From: Begonia masoniana
Lineage: Eukaryota > Streptophyta > Magnoliopsida > Cucurbitales > Begoniaceae
Length of the DNA stretch: 64,000 bases
Assembly (NCBI GenBank): GCA_022432975.1
Contig: CM039506.1
Coordinates: 20,918,591 to 20,982,590 of the forward strand
Direction of reading: 5' to 3'
The translations under genes and the position numbers were made by a program. Below are positions 11,580 to 22,538 of this stretch, one piece after another (the stretch's first letter is position 1; each line of letters opens with the position of its first letter). The notes beneath the pieces were generated by a model. That model saw nothing but the letters and a program-made list of their open reading frames with translations, was not told where the DNA came from and searched no databases.

Positions 11580-14155
11580 TGTAATACCCCGCTTTACGGA
11601 ATATTATTATTTTAATATAAGTAGCCTTTTTGTAAATATGATAAATCAGGTCCGTTTTACGAAAAGAAAGCGTTATTAGGATCCTATCGATTAATTGGAA
11701 TTTTAAGGAAATTACGAGAATTTTCGGAGTAACAACGCTATATTTCGATTAATTACGTTTCTCGTAATATAATTTTAGTAAAAATAGTAAACGAAGTCCG
11801 ATTTACGAACGGACAGTTTTAATAGAACCCAGATAATAAGTTGGATTTATCGGCGAAATAAGAAATTCGAAACAGTTGAAAACACGAGAGGTAGTGACGT
11901 TCAATAAAATAGAGTATTATTATTATTATAATTATTATTATTATTATTATTATAAAAATAAATAAATAAATAAAACATAAACAACAGAATGGCCCGAAGG
12001 CCATTCTGCTGTTCGAACCCGAGCCCCGCGAGCGAGAACAGGGGAGACGAGAAGCGACGACGGCGACGCAGCACCGTTCACCGACGAACATCGGCGCCTT
12101 CCGGCCAGACGGCGGCGACGTGTGGCTCCGGTCCATTCTCGCGCACTAAACCGGCAGGTATGACACGATTTTGCCCTGTTCTGTCCCTGTTTAAGGCTGA
12201 GAGGGATGAGCTCGATTGAGCTCCGATGTCTGGCGACTTTTGGCCGTTCTTGGCATCAAATGGCCGAGCTTAACGCCGGCTATTGTTGCTTGGCCGTAAA
12301 TTGCTCAATTTGAGCGAAAATTCAGTGAACCCGAATTAGGGCTTAGGGTTTTCTTAAATGGAAACTTCGATTTTAGGTTAGTTTATGTTAATTGGATGTT
12401 AGGAGGATAGATTGGTGAAGAAATTGATGGAATTTGATGAAGAATCAAAAAGGGGGATTTTCTGGGAAAAGGGCAGTTTTGGGTTTTTGATAAATTGACC
12501 TAGTTCCGGTTATTTGTTTTAAAATTCCTTTTGGCAGATTAAAATAGGTTATTAGAGGAGTACGTGGCCGCTGGAATCGTTCGATTCCGATAACCGACGC
12601 AAAAGTTACGCGCGTTTGAAGTTTCGGGTCGGTTTTACCAAACCCGAATTAGTGGCCCTTTTAGTTAGGTTTTAATTGGATTAGGCTAGAAATAGTGATT
12701 TGAGAGTAAATTGGTTAATGTAGGCTCGATCTAACGAAGCTTGGATGTTTATCATAGGTCGGGCCATAGGTGACGTGAGGTGCCAAACCCAACGAGCTAC
12801 AGAAGACAGGTAAGTTCTCGTGATCTTCTCTGGCCAATTGGCCTACACCGTACTTCGATTTAGCGTCGAGGATCTTAAAGGATTGTTTGTTTTATTGCTT
12901 TGGTTGGGTAGATAGGTTTATATTTGTCTTAGTTTATGCTATTCGGTCTTGATGGTATGCATGTTGGTTGTTTACTTTATGTCTATTAACTGTTCATGCA
13001 TCACGTATTTCAAAAGTCATGAAAATGAATTTCCGCACGTGTTTTAAGAAAATGAAATGAACCTCTGTAATTAATCTACGTAATCTGTATCTGTATCTGG
13101 TTACGTGAGGTGGGGCTCAGGCATGGCTGTAGGGTTTGTGAGCATGTACCCCCCTCCTCTAAATCGAAAGTGGTAGTCCGACCGCGGGATGTATCCTTTC
13201 CATTTAGTGGGCTGATATCTCGGTGACAATCTGTCTGCAACGTAATGTAAATGAATCTGTAAATGAATCTGTAAATGAGTCTGTGAATGAATCTGTATCT
13301 GAATCTGAATGTTTTTCTGAATGGCATCTGCACGCATGCATCTGCATTTACGTAGCTTACTGAGATTTAATTATCTCATAGGTGTCTGTATGGTGTAGGT
13401 GACATTAAGCCAGGTGAGGACGGCGTTCCTCCTCCTGATGTATGAAGCAGCTGATGGATGACGGCCGTGGGAGTGCGCTGAGTAGTCGGTGCGTTTTGAC
13501 CCGTGGGGAAATGATGTAAAAGTATTTTGAGATGTATGTGAGTATTTTGGGAGAATTAATGGTATTATAAAATGTATAGTTTAACATATTAGGATGCTTG
13601 GATCTGGTTAGGTTATAGATTTTTATGTTGATGTTTCAAACGTTTAGTTTAAGCCATTAATTTAACGTTATGGGAATGTTTTAGTTTAATCGTATAGTTG
13701 ATACGTTTTAGGGTGGTTGGTTCTGTTTAGTTGATAGATTTGTTTTATAAAACGTTTGTTAAGATTTTATTTGGATTTTATGAACTGCTTGGTGATTTTG
13801 TAAACAGGAGGGTATGTCACACTTTTAAACGGAACCATGCAGTTCGTTTTCATGAAAATGTACTTCATTTTAATCGTGTTTAGAGTCGGTTTTGGGCAGA
13901 GTTACGAGAACGTATGAATGTTTAGAAAGTTTATGTAAAATGTATAATTGAAATGTAGATAGAAAGGATAGTGTGAAGACGGGGTGAATTGATAAATTGA
14001 GGAATGATAGAAGGTTGAGTGGTTTTATGTAAACTGTTTTTGTATGATAAATGAATTTTTTTTAAAGGTTTTCGAGGATGTTTTTAATTGATTTAGCGGC
14101 TTAAAAAGGAAAATTTTATACGGGAGTTTAGGAATAGTGTAACTGGGTCGTTACA
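11580..14155 (+). mobile_element. S1: solo LTR (2.58 kb) with TSD TGTAG
   Basis: Starts TGTAATACCCCGCTTTACGG and ends GGGTCGTTACA; flanked by TGTAG at 11575-11579 and 14156-14160. The E2 5' LTR has the uninterrupted site at 21449-21453, so the insertion is proved within the window. No internal region remains, as expected after LTR-LTR recombination. In sense order it holds an ATT/TTA microsatellite (about 11916-11960), a perfect hairpin (11985-12008), a GC-rich exon-like block ending in GGCAG|GTATGA near 12155, GGTAAGT (12809) with GGCCAATTGGCC (12832-12843), a stem-loop (13361-13378) and a CAGGTGAGG site near 13412. Ordinary ORFs inside are not conserved with S2. Confidence 0.95.
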
Positions 14156-14885
14156 TGTAGGGCCTTAAGGGCCGGATCTATGCTTATGAACTTACCTGTT
14201 TGCTGCGGTATCAGATGCTCAAATATCCCTGGAATGCTCGGATCTGTAGTATGCATGAAGAGGTATTAAACAGCTACAGATGCTAACTAATAAGTTGTAA
14301 ATCAGTTCCAAACTCATTCAAACTCTTAGAAAACAAACTGGTGTGTTTTCATCCAAAAACAGCGAGTTATCATCGAACACAATAACCCTAAACTTCGATA
14401 AAAACTCACATTAAACTCATCCAAATTTGTTAGCATTAAAAGATGCTCACCTTTTCTGAAGAAGACGGGAAAATACAGGAGAAACAAGGCGTGGAAGTTT
14501 TGTTTCAATCGCCTGGAAGAGAGAAAGCCGAGAGAGATGGGAGGAAGCAGAGAAGTGAATGAAAATTCACGTAGGAGGATGAATTTAGCTTTCTCAACAA
14601 GTTGCCACTTGGCAATCATCCATCGGCTTACTCCCACCAACCTTAATTTCTCACCAATTTACCCTCCGATGCATTACAAACTAAATGTCTTGTCTAGTTA
14701 CATATTAGTTTGGCTCCCCAATTGAATTTGTCGTATAAATTCTTCAATCCGTTTTCTCTAAACATTCACTTTATTTCTGTAAGGTATTATAACACTTTAA
14801 TAAAATTACGCATTTTAATAACAGCCAATATATTCCATTTAACAGTTTGAGGAATAATTTACATGGCAAAATGTCGGGTGTTACA
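14156..14885 (-). repeat. E2 3' LTR, proximal part
   Basis: Continuation of the 3' LTR after S1, matching 21449-22178. On the minus strand it starts TGTAACACCCGACATTTTGCC at 14885. It holds the GGCC palindrome block (14161-14173) directly beside the S1 insertion point. The internal region begins at 14886 with a polypurine tract read on the minus strand (AAGGTGGGTGGAA). Confidence 0.93.
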
Positions 14886-14925
14886 TTCCACCCACCTTAA
14901 CAGAAATTTTGTCCCTAAAATTTGC

Positions 14926-15411
14926 CTAAGCAAAGAGGTCCAGATATTGAGCCTTAACATCCGCTTCTCTTTCCCATGTGGCTTCTTCCACATTATGATT
15001 TCGCCACAAAACTTTCACCAATGGGACCACTCGATTGCGCAACACTTTGAGTGACATATCCAATATCTGTATAGGCCTTTCTTCATAGGTCAGTGTTGGC
15101 ATGATATCAAAGTCCACCTGCTCCACGATCTGAGTTGGATCTCGTACACATTTTCTCAGCATCGAGACATGGAAGACGTTGTGAACTCCATCCATTGACG
15201 CTGGTAGCTGTAGCCTGTAGGCCATGCTCCCAATTCTCTTCAAAATGGGAAAGGGCCCAATAAACCTTGGGCTTAGCTTCCCCTTCTTGCCAAACCTCAT
15301 CTCGCCTTTGAAAGGTGACACCTTTAAAAACACTTCATCACCTTCGGCGAACTCCAAGTTCCTTCTTCTATGGTCTGCATAACTCTTTTGTTGATCCTGA
15401 GCAGTCTTTAT
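14926..15411 (-). pseudogene. E2 integrase C-terminus and chromodomain-like tail
   Basis: Final part of the E2 gag-pol frame, after the TGA at 15412. It contains the GPY/F-type module (FAEGDEVFLKVSPFKG, then PRFIGPFPILKRIG and AYRLQLP), then FHVSMLRKCVRDP and a tail with LTYEERPIQILD, VKVLWRNHNVEEATWERE and YLDLFA, ending at a stop at 14926. The VLW..H..EEATWE block is the core of the short chromodomain typical of plant chromoviruses; such domains can bind modified histones and guide integration into heterochromatin (family knowledge). It is in the same frame as the upstream integrase, so readthrough of one stop would join them. Confidence 0.9.
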
Positions 15412-17169
15412 TCATTGCTTGATAGCAGCTATCACTTCGGACATCTGCTGCAATATCTCAGGACCAATAAGCTTGGTTTCTCCGACCTCATCCCAACACA
15501 ATGGGGATCTACACTTCCTGCCATAGAGAGCTTCATATGGAGCCATGCCAATTGTAGCCTGGTAGCTATTGTTGTAAGCAAACTCCACCAGCGGTAGATA
15601 TCTACTCCAAGGAGCATGGAATTCCAGCACGCACGACCTTAACATATCCTCCAATATTTGGATTGTTCTCTCAGATTGTCCGTCAGTCTGTGGATGAAAT
15701 GCAGTGCTGAAGTCCAATCTAGTGCCCAAGGAGCTTTGCAGACTTTTCCAAAACCTCGATGTGAATCTGGGATCACGGTGTGAGACGATTGATACAGGAA
15801 TGCCATGCAGCTTAATAATCTCGCTAATGTATAGCTCAGCATACTGGTCCATGGAGTACGTTGTCTTTACAGGTAGAAAATGGGCCGACTTCGTCAATCT
15901 GTCCACTATGACCCATATACTATTGTGGCCTTTGGCTGTTCTTGGAAGGCCAACAACAAAGTCCATCGTAATGTTCTCCCACTTCCATTCTGGGATCGGG
16001 AGAGGCTGAAGCGTTCCACTCGGTCGTTGATGTTCAGCTTTGACCTGTTGACATATCATACAAGACTCCACATACTTGGCCACATCACTCTTCATATTCG
16101 GCCACCAGAAGTGAAGTTTCAAGTCTTGATACATCTTTGTGCTTCCAGGATGCACAGAGAAAGAAGATGAGTGGGCTTCCGACAAGATGTTCTTTCGTAA
16201 CTCTTCATCTTTCGGAACATACCATCTATCTCTGAACTTCAGAATACCATCTCCCGAATAGCTGAACTCGGAAGAAGCCATTGGTATCTTGCTCACAATA
16301 TCAGCCATCTCCTTCGAATTGGTCTTCTGGGCTTCCTTAATGCGGTCCAGGACGGAGGGCCGTAGTGCTAAGTCTGCTAGTATGGCCGATAGCCCAGAAA
16401 CTATCTCCATATCGAACTTCTGTATCTCCGTCCTCAAAGGCATTGATACGGCCGACATAACTGGTTGCATAATAGCTGGCATCCTGCTCAGTGCATCAGC
16501 CACCACATTAGCCTTACCAGGATGGTATTTGATCTCAACGTCATAGTCTTTTACAAACTCTAACCACCGCCTCTGCCTCATATTCAACTCTTTCTGAGTA
16601 AAGAGGTACTTCAAACTCTTGTGGTCAGAAAACACCTCACATGATTGTCCGTATAGGTGATGTCTCCATACTTTCAGCGCAAATACAACTGCCGCTAACT
16701 CAAAGTCATGAGTAGGGTAGTTCTCTTCATGGCTCTTTAATTGCCTAGATGCGTATGTTACTACTTTCCCTTCTTGCATTAGTACACATCCCAAGCCAAC
16801 CTTGGACGCATCACAATATACGCTGAACTTGCCGTCTTCAACTGGCAACACTAACAGAGGAGCAGTGGTTAATTTCTGCTTAAGTGTCTGAAAGCTCCCT
16901 TCACATGCTTCGGACAACCTGAACTTAGTGTCCTTCTTTGTTAAGCTGGTCATAGGCTTCGCTATCACAAAAAATCCCTTGATGAATTTCCTGTAATAAC
17001 CAGCTAGTCCGATAAAGCTTCGTACTTCACTTGCATTCCTCGGCCTGGGCCAATCCCTCACAGCTTGAATCTTGGCCGGGTCTACCGAAACTCCCTCTGC
17101 AGACACCACGTGGCCTAGGAAATTAATCTTGTCCAACCAGAATTCACACTTTGATAGTTTGGCAAACAA
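15412..17169 (-). pseudogene. E2 RT end, RNase H and integrase
   Basis: A 585-codon open stretch in the same frame as the upstream gag-PR-RT, separated from it only by the TAG at 17176. In order: end of RT ([17 protein letters not shown]), RNase H ([18 protein letters not shown], then [27 protein letters not shown] and [15 protein letters not shown]), and integrase with an HHCC zinc module ([10 protein letters not shown] ... [12 protein letters not shown]) and a core domain ([13 protein letters not shown] ... [17 protein letters not shown]). The second catalytic Asp of the D,D,E triad, normally in SDRDPRF, is His here (SHRDPRF; codon 15778-15780), so strand transfer should be lost. It ends at a TGA (15412-15414). 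Confidence 0.93.
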
Positions 17170-17175
17170 TTGATG

Positions 17176-19353
17176 CTATTTTAGAGTTGACAGCATAATA
17201 GCCAAGTGCTCTTTATGCTCCTCTTCAGTCCGAGAATAAACCAGGATGTCATCGATGAAGACGATTACGAATTTGTCCAAGAACTCCTGGAATACCCTAT
17301 TCATCAAGTCCATAAATGCCGCGGGGGCATTAGTCAACCCGAACGACATCACCAAGAACTCGTAGTGCCCGTATCGAGTCCTGAAGGCGGTCTTCGGGAT
17401 ATCATCAGCTCTAACCTTTAACTGGTAATAGCCGGAGCGCAAGTCAATCTTAGAAAATACCCGAGCCCCTTGCAGTTGGTCAAATAAATCATCAATTCTA
17501 GGCAACGGGTACTTATTCTTGATCGTCAACTTGTTCAGCTCACGGTAGTCAATACACATCCGTAGGGACCCATCCTTCTTCTTAACGAACAAGACGGGAG
17601 CACCCCACGGCGAGAAGCTAGGGCGTACAAAACCCTTGTCCACTAACTCTTTCAGCTGAGTCTTCAATTCCTTCAGTTCGATTGGTGCCATATGGTACGG
17701 ATTCTTTGATACTGGTTCCGCACCTGGGTGTACGTCAATTTCAAACTCGATTTCGCGATCAGGTGGCAACCTCGGTAAGTCATCTAAGAAAACCTCAGGA
17801 AAGTCTCGGACTACCGGAATATTTTGAAGTTCCACCTCACCTTGCCTTCGTACGTCTATTACATGGGCAAGAAATCTGACACACCCAGACTTCATTAGCC
17901 GCTGAGCTTTCAAGGAAGATATGACAGGCATACGGTGTTTCTTTGGTACCGCTTGGTAAGAGAATTCTACTTCATTCGGGCGTCTAAACGACACTAGCCC
18001 AGACCTACAGTTGATGGTGGTACAATGTCTAAACAACCAGTCCATCCCCAGAATTACTTCGTATCCTTTCATACCGATGACGATAAGATTGGCATACAAT
18101 TTCTGGTCTCCAACTGACACTATATCACCCCGTATGACCTGCTCGGAGTGCATAAACTCTCCGGATGGTAGAATAATGCTGTAGGGCTGATCAGACAACG
18201 TACAACTAACCTTCTGTCTAACTACGAAGTCCCCCGCCACAAATGAATTTGTGGCCCCAGTATCCCACAAGGTATAAGCAGGTACATCACACACCAAAAT
18301 TGTACCTGTGATTGCTGTGTGCAGATCAGCATCATCAACATCCTCCATCATTGCAAACACTCTTGGCACGGCTTGACCTGTTCTGGTGTCGGGTATTGGG
18401 CAATCCCGAACAAGATGGCCTCCTTTGCCACATCGGAAACATTGGCCGGTAGCAAGCCTGCATTCTCCTTTGTGAGGCTTCTGGCAATGTGGACATATAG
18501 TGAGCTGAGGATCTCCCATCGGTCTCTTCCCTTTGTCTGGGTAAGTGATGGTCACATTGGGCCTCTTAATGCCCCTGTTTTGTTGCTGTTGAGGCTGAAA
18601 ATTCTGGCCTCTCTGCTGTTGCTGCTGTTGAGGAACATTTCTAATAATCCCTCTTGGTGGATCTCTCTGTCTCTGGGACTTCATTTCCAAAGCCTCTAAT
18701 TGGTAAGCCTTGGCCACCACTTTCACATATGGTGCCTCATCAAAACCCCCAGTTGTGATTCCTCGCAGAAGGTCCATTTTTAAACCTTGAATAAACTGGT
18801 GTACCTTGTTCTCGTCAGTGGCCACCATGTGTGTTGCATATCGGGATAACGACTCAAATTTCTGAACATACTCGGCCACAGATCCATACTGTCGCAGCCG
18901 AGAGAACTCAAGCAACTTTTCCTTCCTCACTCCTCTGTCAAAATACTTCTCGTAGAAAATTGTCGTGAATCCCTCCTAGCTTAAAGCCACGGTAGTTGAC
19001 TGCACTGTGTCCCACCAAAATCCAGCACTTTCGGTGAGATAAAATGTGGCGCAATTAACCTTCTTGTTGTCTTATACTTCTGCATATCTGAACATCTTTT
19101 CCATTGTTCGAATCCAGGTTTCAGCACGGGTCGGGTCAGTAGACATTCCATCAAATGCAGGTGGCTGGAGTCGTCTGAATCTATCCCCACTGTTGTCACG
19201 AGCAGCGTTTCCATGGTTATTATTATTGTTGTTCCCGCCGTCTTCTCTGGCCATCATACGTTCCACCATGCGGGATTGTACTCCCACCAATTCGGTTAAT
19301 CTGTCAATGGCCCGAGAACTTTCACTGGACTCTTCCTGATGTCCTCTCACCAT
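17176..19353 (-). pseudogene. E2 gag, protease and RT, three in-frame stops
   Basis: Gag begins at the ATG at 19353 (MVRGHQEES...), 73 bases after the leader donor site. The N-terminal part has an Asn/Gly-rich spacer and LQPPAFDG...PTRAETWIR. A TAA at 19072-19074 and a TAG at 18976-18978 interrupt the gag core; the frame is then open for 584 codons from about 18930. This includes [19 protein letters not shown], a Gln-rich linker, zinc knuckle [14 protein letters not shown], protease DTGATNSF, and RT with [45 protein letters not shown] and the active site [13 protein letters not shown] at 17176-17178 ends it. No frameshift separates the blocks. The protease and RT active-site residues are intact. 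Confidence 0.94.
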
Positions 19354-19365
19354 TTCTAAGAAATC

Positions 19366-19426
19366 CTATAAACAGAATAACCTAATTTGAGTAAACAAAA
19401 CTTTTACGGATATTTTAAACACTTAC
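19366..19426 (-). promoter_or_regulatory. E2 leader: candidate 61-nt intron between PBS and gag
   Basis: On the minus strand CAACT|GTAAGT occurs at 19426 and a T-rich stretch ending TTTATAG lies at 19366, 12 bases before the gag ATG. The same layout is seen in E4 and E5. Splicing is inferred from sequence only. Confidence 0.35.
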
Positions 19427-19498
19427 AGTTGGTGGAGCGATCTCACGTGGCAGGTTGCGCAGTCAGACATTTCACAGAATCGGTTTTAAAACCTTGTT

Positions 19499-19510
19499 GC
19501 TCTGATACCA
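19499..19510 (-). other. E2 primer-binding site (initiator-Met tRNA)
   Basis: GCTCTGATACCA on the plus strand, 4 bases inside the 5' LTR edge at 19515; its complement pairs with the initiator-Met tRNA 3' end. Confidence 0.9.
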
Positions 19511-19514
19511 CAAC

Positions 19515-22178
19515 TGTGACTACCCTAAACCGGAACCCGATCGGGGTTCGGGATCGGAGCCATCACTCCGGGACAGATAACGGAAAACAGTGACTATTTT
19601 TTTTTAAAACAGAATACCTTAAAAATAGGGGCAGACAGAATTACAGAAACGGATAGGCGGAAAACATTACCGACTGAACCTTTAAAGTTTTAACAGAAAC
19701 AGAAGTAAAATGACAGAAGACATGTACTATCAATGCAAAATCCTAAACATAAGATTTTACAGAGGGGGAGGGACTTCAATGGATAACAAAATTTCAGAAT
19801 TTCAGAATAAGAGAAACGGGAACCGATTCAGAGCTGAGATTTACAGGAATGGGTAACTAAGATGAAGAAACGGAATTAAGCAGGGAAAAACAGGAAGAAC
19901 AGAAATAACCGAGGCAAACAGAAGAAACTTAAAGCTAGGCAGAAGACGTAGGCAGCGAGAATCAGTTAAAATCAAAGGCAGACTGAATGGCGGAAGAAGA
20001 AAACACGAAATGCAGGCGGAAGACATAGGCGGGAGATTAGATGACGTCAGCCGGAAGACGTAAATATACTTGGCGGAAGACTGGCGGAAAACTTGGATGA
20101 CGTCAGCCGGAAGATGGATGACGTCAACCGGAAGATACAGACAGAAACTGAAATAAACTGGGCGGAAGACTTATGCTGACGTCAGCCGGAAGACAAATAC
20201 ACTGGGCGGAAGACTTATGCTGACGTCAACCGGAAGACATAGTTTTAAACTGGGCGGAAGACTTGTGCTGACGGTGGATTCAGGTACGACAAAAGATGTA
20301 CAGTGACCACCGGTGGGTATAGTTTGAAAAACAGCAGTGAACGTGATCGGAAGATACAGCTTTTAGATGTAAAACTGGACAACTTTTGCAGGAAAGCATA
20401 CGAACAGAAAACTTCAAACAGGAAGCATGAGGGCTTCAAACCCTCAAACCCGATTCTAAACACAGTTTTAGAACATGTCAGAAGCTAGAAGGCCTAACAA
20501 AATTTCAGGAAAAACAACTGTAAGGATTACTCCATAACCAGAGTCAATCCGTATACAGGTTTTCAGCAAAATTCCAGAATGATTTCAATACATTTCAAAC
20601 ATAAATACAACTGTCAAATACAGTGATTTTAAACATTGACACGAAAACTATGAATTGTTTCAGAGTTTCAAAGACAGTACAGAATTTAACATGTGATTAC
20701 AGAATTTTCCAGAACAGAAGTTTTTACAACAAAAACCAGAATTTTCCAGGAAACTTAAACCTCGGGTCAGAATTTGTCTAACTGCAGCAACCACCCCGAG
20801 AGCTCGGTCCATCAACTACATCAGCTCATCAGATTGAGGAACAAGGTCCTCGGTTTCAGGTTCAGTACCTATATCAGAGAGTTCACCTATGAATCTAAAA
20901 CTCAGTAAGGACATAATACAGATGCAGTGATGCAAAATGCTATGCATGCAGTTTTCAGAAATACAGTGACAGATCAGAACTTTACGTTACAGTGGCAGAA
21001 GAATTAAGTGGGGCTTATAGGGGAACTGGTTCAGTACGTGCACTATCAGGCACAGCAGATTTTCAGACTCCCAGGGAGGGATAAAACCAGAAGGTCCTTG
21101 CTAGGGACAAATTTTCAGATTCCCAGGGAGGGATAAAACCAGAGGGGCCAGTCCCCGTCCCGCACTTAACCGGTACATTACAGACAGTCAGATTTTATCT
21201 TGTTTAGTTTCAAACAGTGTACAGAAATCAGTTTTTGCATGGATTTTCAGTAAAACGTGTATGCATGACATTCTCAGTGCCTGAACCTATAACAGCAGAC
21301 ATCAGAAATAACAGGGCGTATTGTGAGACAGAAAACAGACAACTCAGAACGTGGACTGAACAGACAACATAGAACACAATCTGAACAGAAGCTATAACAT
21401 TTCTACCCAAAACTACCCAACAGAACAGAAAACCTAGTACCTCCTTGATGTAGGGCCTTAAGGGCCGGATCTATGCTTATGAACTTACCTGTTTGCTGCG
21501 GTGTCAGATGCTCGAATATCCCTGGAATGCTCGGATCTGTAGTATGCATGAAGAGGTATTAAACAGCTACAGATGCTAACTAATAAGTTGTAAATCAGTT
21601 CCAAACTCATTCAAACTCTTAGAAAACAAACTGGTGTGTTTTCATCCAAAAACAGCGAGTTATCATCGAACACAATAACCCTAAACTTCGATAAAAACTC
21701 ACATTAAACTCATCCAAATTTGTTAGCATTAAAAGATGCTCACCTTTTCTGAAGAAGACGGGAAAATACAGGAGAAACAAGGCGTGGAAGTTTTGTTTCA
21801 ATCGCCTGGAAGAGAGAAAGCCGAAAGAGATGGGAGGAAGCAGAGAAGTGAATGAAAATTCACGTAGGAGGATGAACTTAGCTTCCTCAACAAGTTGCCA
21901 CTTGGCAATCATCCATCGGCTTACTCCCACCAACCTTAATTTCTCACCAATTTACCCTCCGATGCATTACAAACTAAATGTCTTGTCTAGTTACATATTA
22001 GTTTGGCTCCCCAATTGAATTTGTCGCATAAATTCTTCAATCCGTTTTCTCTAAACATTCACTTTATTTCTGTAAGGTATTATAACACTTTAATAAAATT
22101 ACGCATTTTAATAACAGCCAATAAATTCCATTTAACAGTTTGAGCAATAATTTACATGGCAAAATGCCGGGTGTTACA
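19515..22178 (-). repeat. E2 5' LTR (2.66 kb), complete
   Basis: Minus-strand sense: starts TGTAACACCCGGCATTTTGCC at 22178 and ends GGGTAGTCACA at 19515. Contains the GGTAAGT site (near 21490) with GGCCTTAAGGGCC (21454-21466), a stem-loop with one G.U pair (20890-20904) and a tandem block of GGAAGAC and TGACGTCA motifs (20000-20280). It keeps the empty S1 target TGTAG at 21449-21453. A few scattered base differences from the 3' LTR copy are visible. Confidence 0.94.
19990..20280 (-). repeat. E2 LTR minisatellite with GACGTCA and GGCGGAAGAC
   Basis: Irregular tandem units built from GGGCGGAAGACTTATGCTG, GACGTCAGCCGGAAGAC and GACGTCAACCGGAAGA. TGACGTCA is a palindrome recognised by plant bZIP (TGA-type) factors (family knowledge). 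The 3' LTR copy is visible at 10283-10402, cut by the gap. It lies in the distal LTR, downstream of the probable transcription start. Confidence 0.8.
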
Positions 22179-22505
22179 AACTCTCCCAAAGTACATACAT
22201 CCACTGTCTCATTAAGGGGCGGATTAATTCCCTTAATAGTAAAACTGATTCACATGTTCAGATCCCCCTGTGAAATTGGTAGTTGGATCAACTCTTCCAA
22301 AGTGCAAATGTAATACCCGGCTTGTACGGATTTTTGATTTAATATATTTTATTGATATATTATATTGTAGTGGCATTTTCGTAAATATGTCAAATTAAAC
22401 CCGTTTTATCAAAAGAAAGCGTCATTAGAATCCTAATTATTAATAAAGATTTTAAGGAAATTTCGGGAAATTTCTATGACGTACGTAGCATTTACATGAG
22501 GATGG

Positions 22506-22538
<33 letters not shown>

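Larger units (their letters stand above)
10277..22178 (-). mobile_element. E2: Ty3/gypsy chromovirus-type element, 3' LTR end lost in the gap
   Basis: Minus-strand element. The 5' LTR is 19515-22178, the internal region 14886-19514, and the 3' LTR 14156-14885 plus 10277-11579 (split by solo LTR S1). A single gag-pol frame runs from 19353 to 14926. The PBS, leader and chromodomain-like tail are present. The outer end of the 3' LTR is in the N gap, so its target duplication cannot be confirmed; the flank right of the 5' LTR is AACTC. It is the best preserved coding copy in the window but is not functional (four stops and a changed integrase catalytic residue). Confidence 0.92.

Noticed and set aside
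10430..20488. ORFs repeated at 10430-10615/20303-20488 and 10372-10590/20245-20463
   Set aside because: They lie within the two LTRs of E2 and on both strands; repeat identity, not selection, keeps them open.
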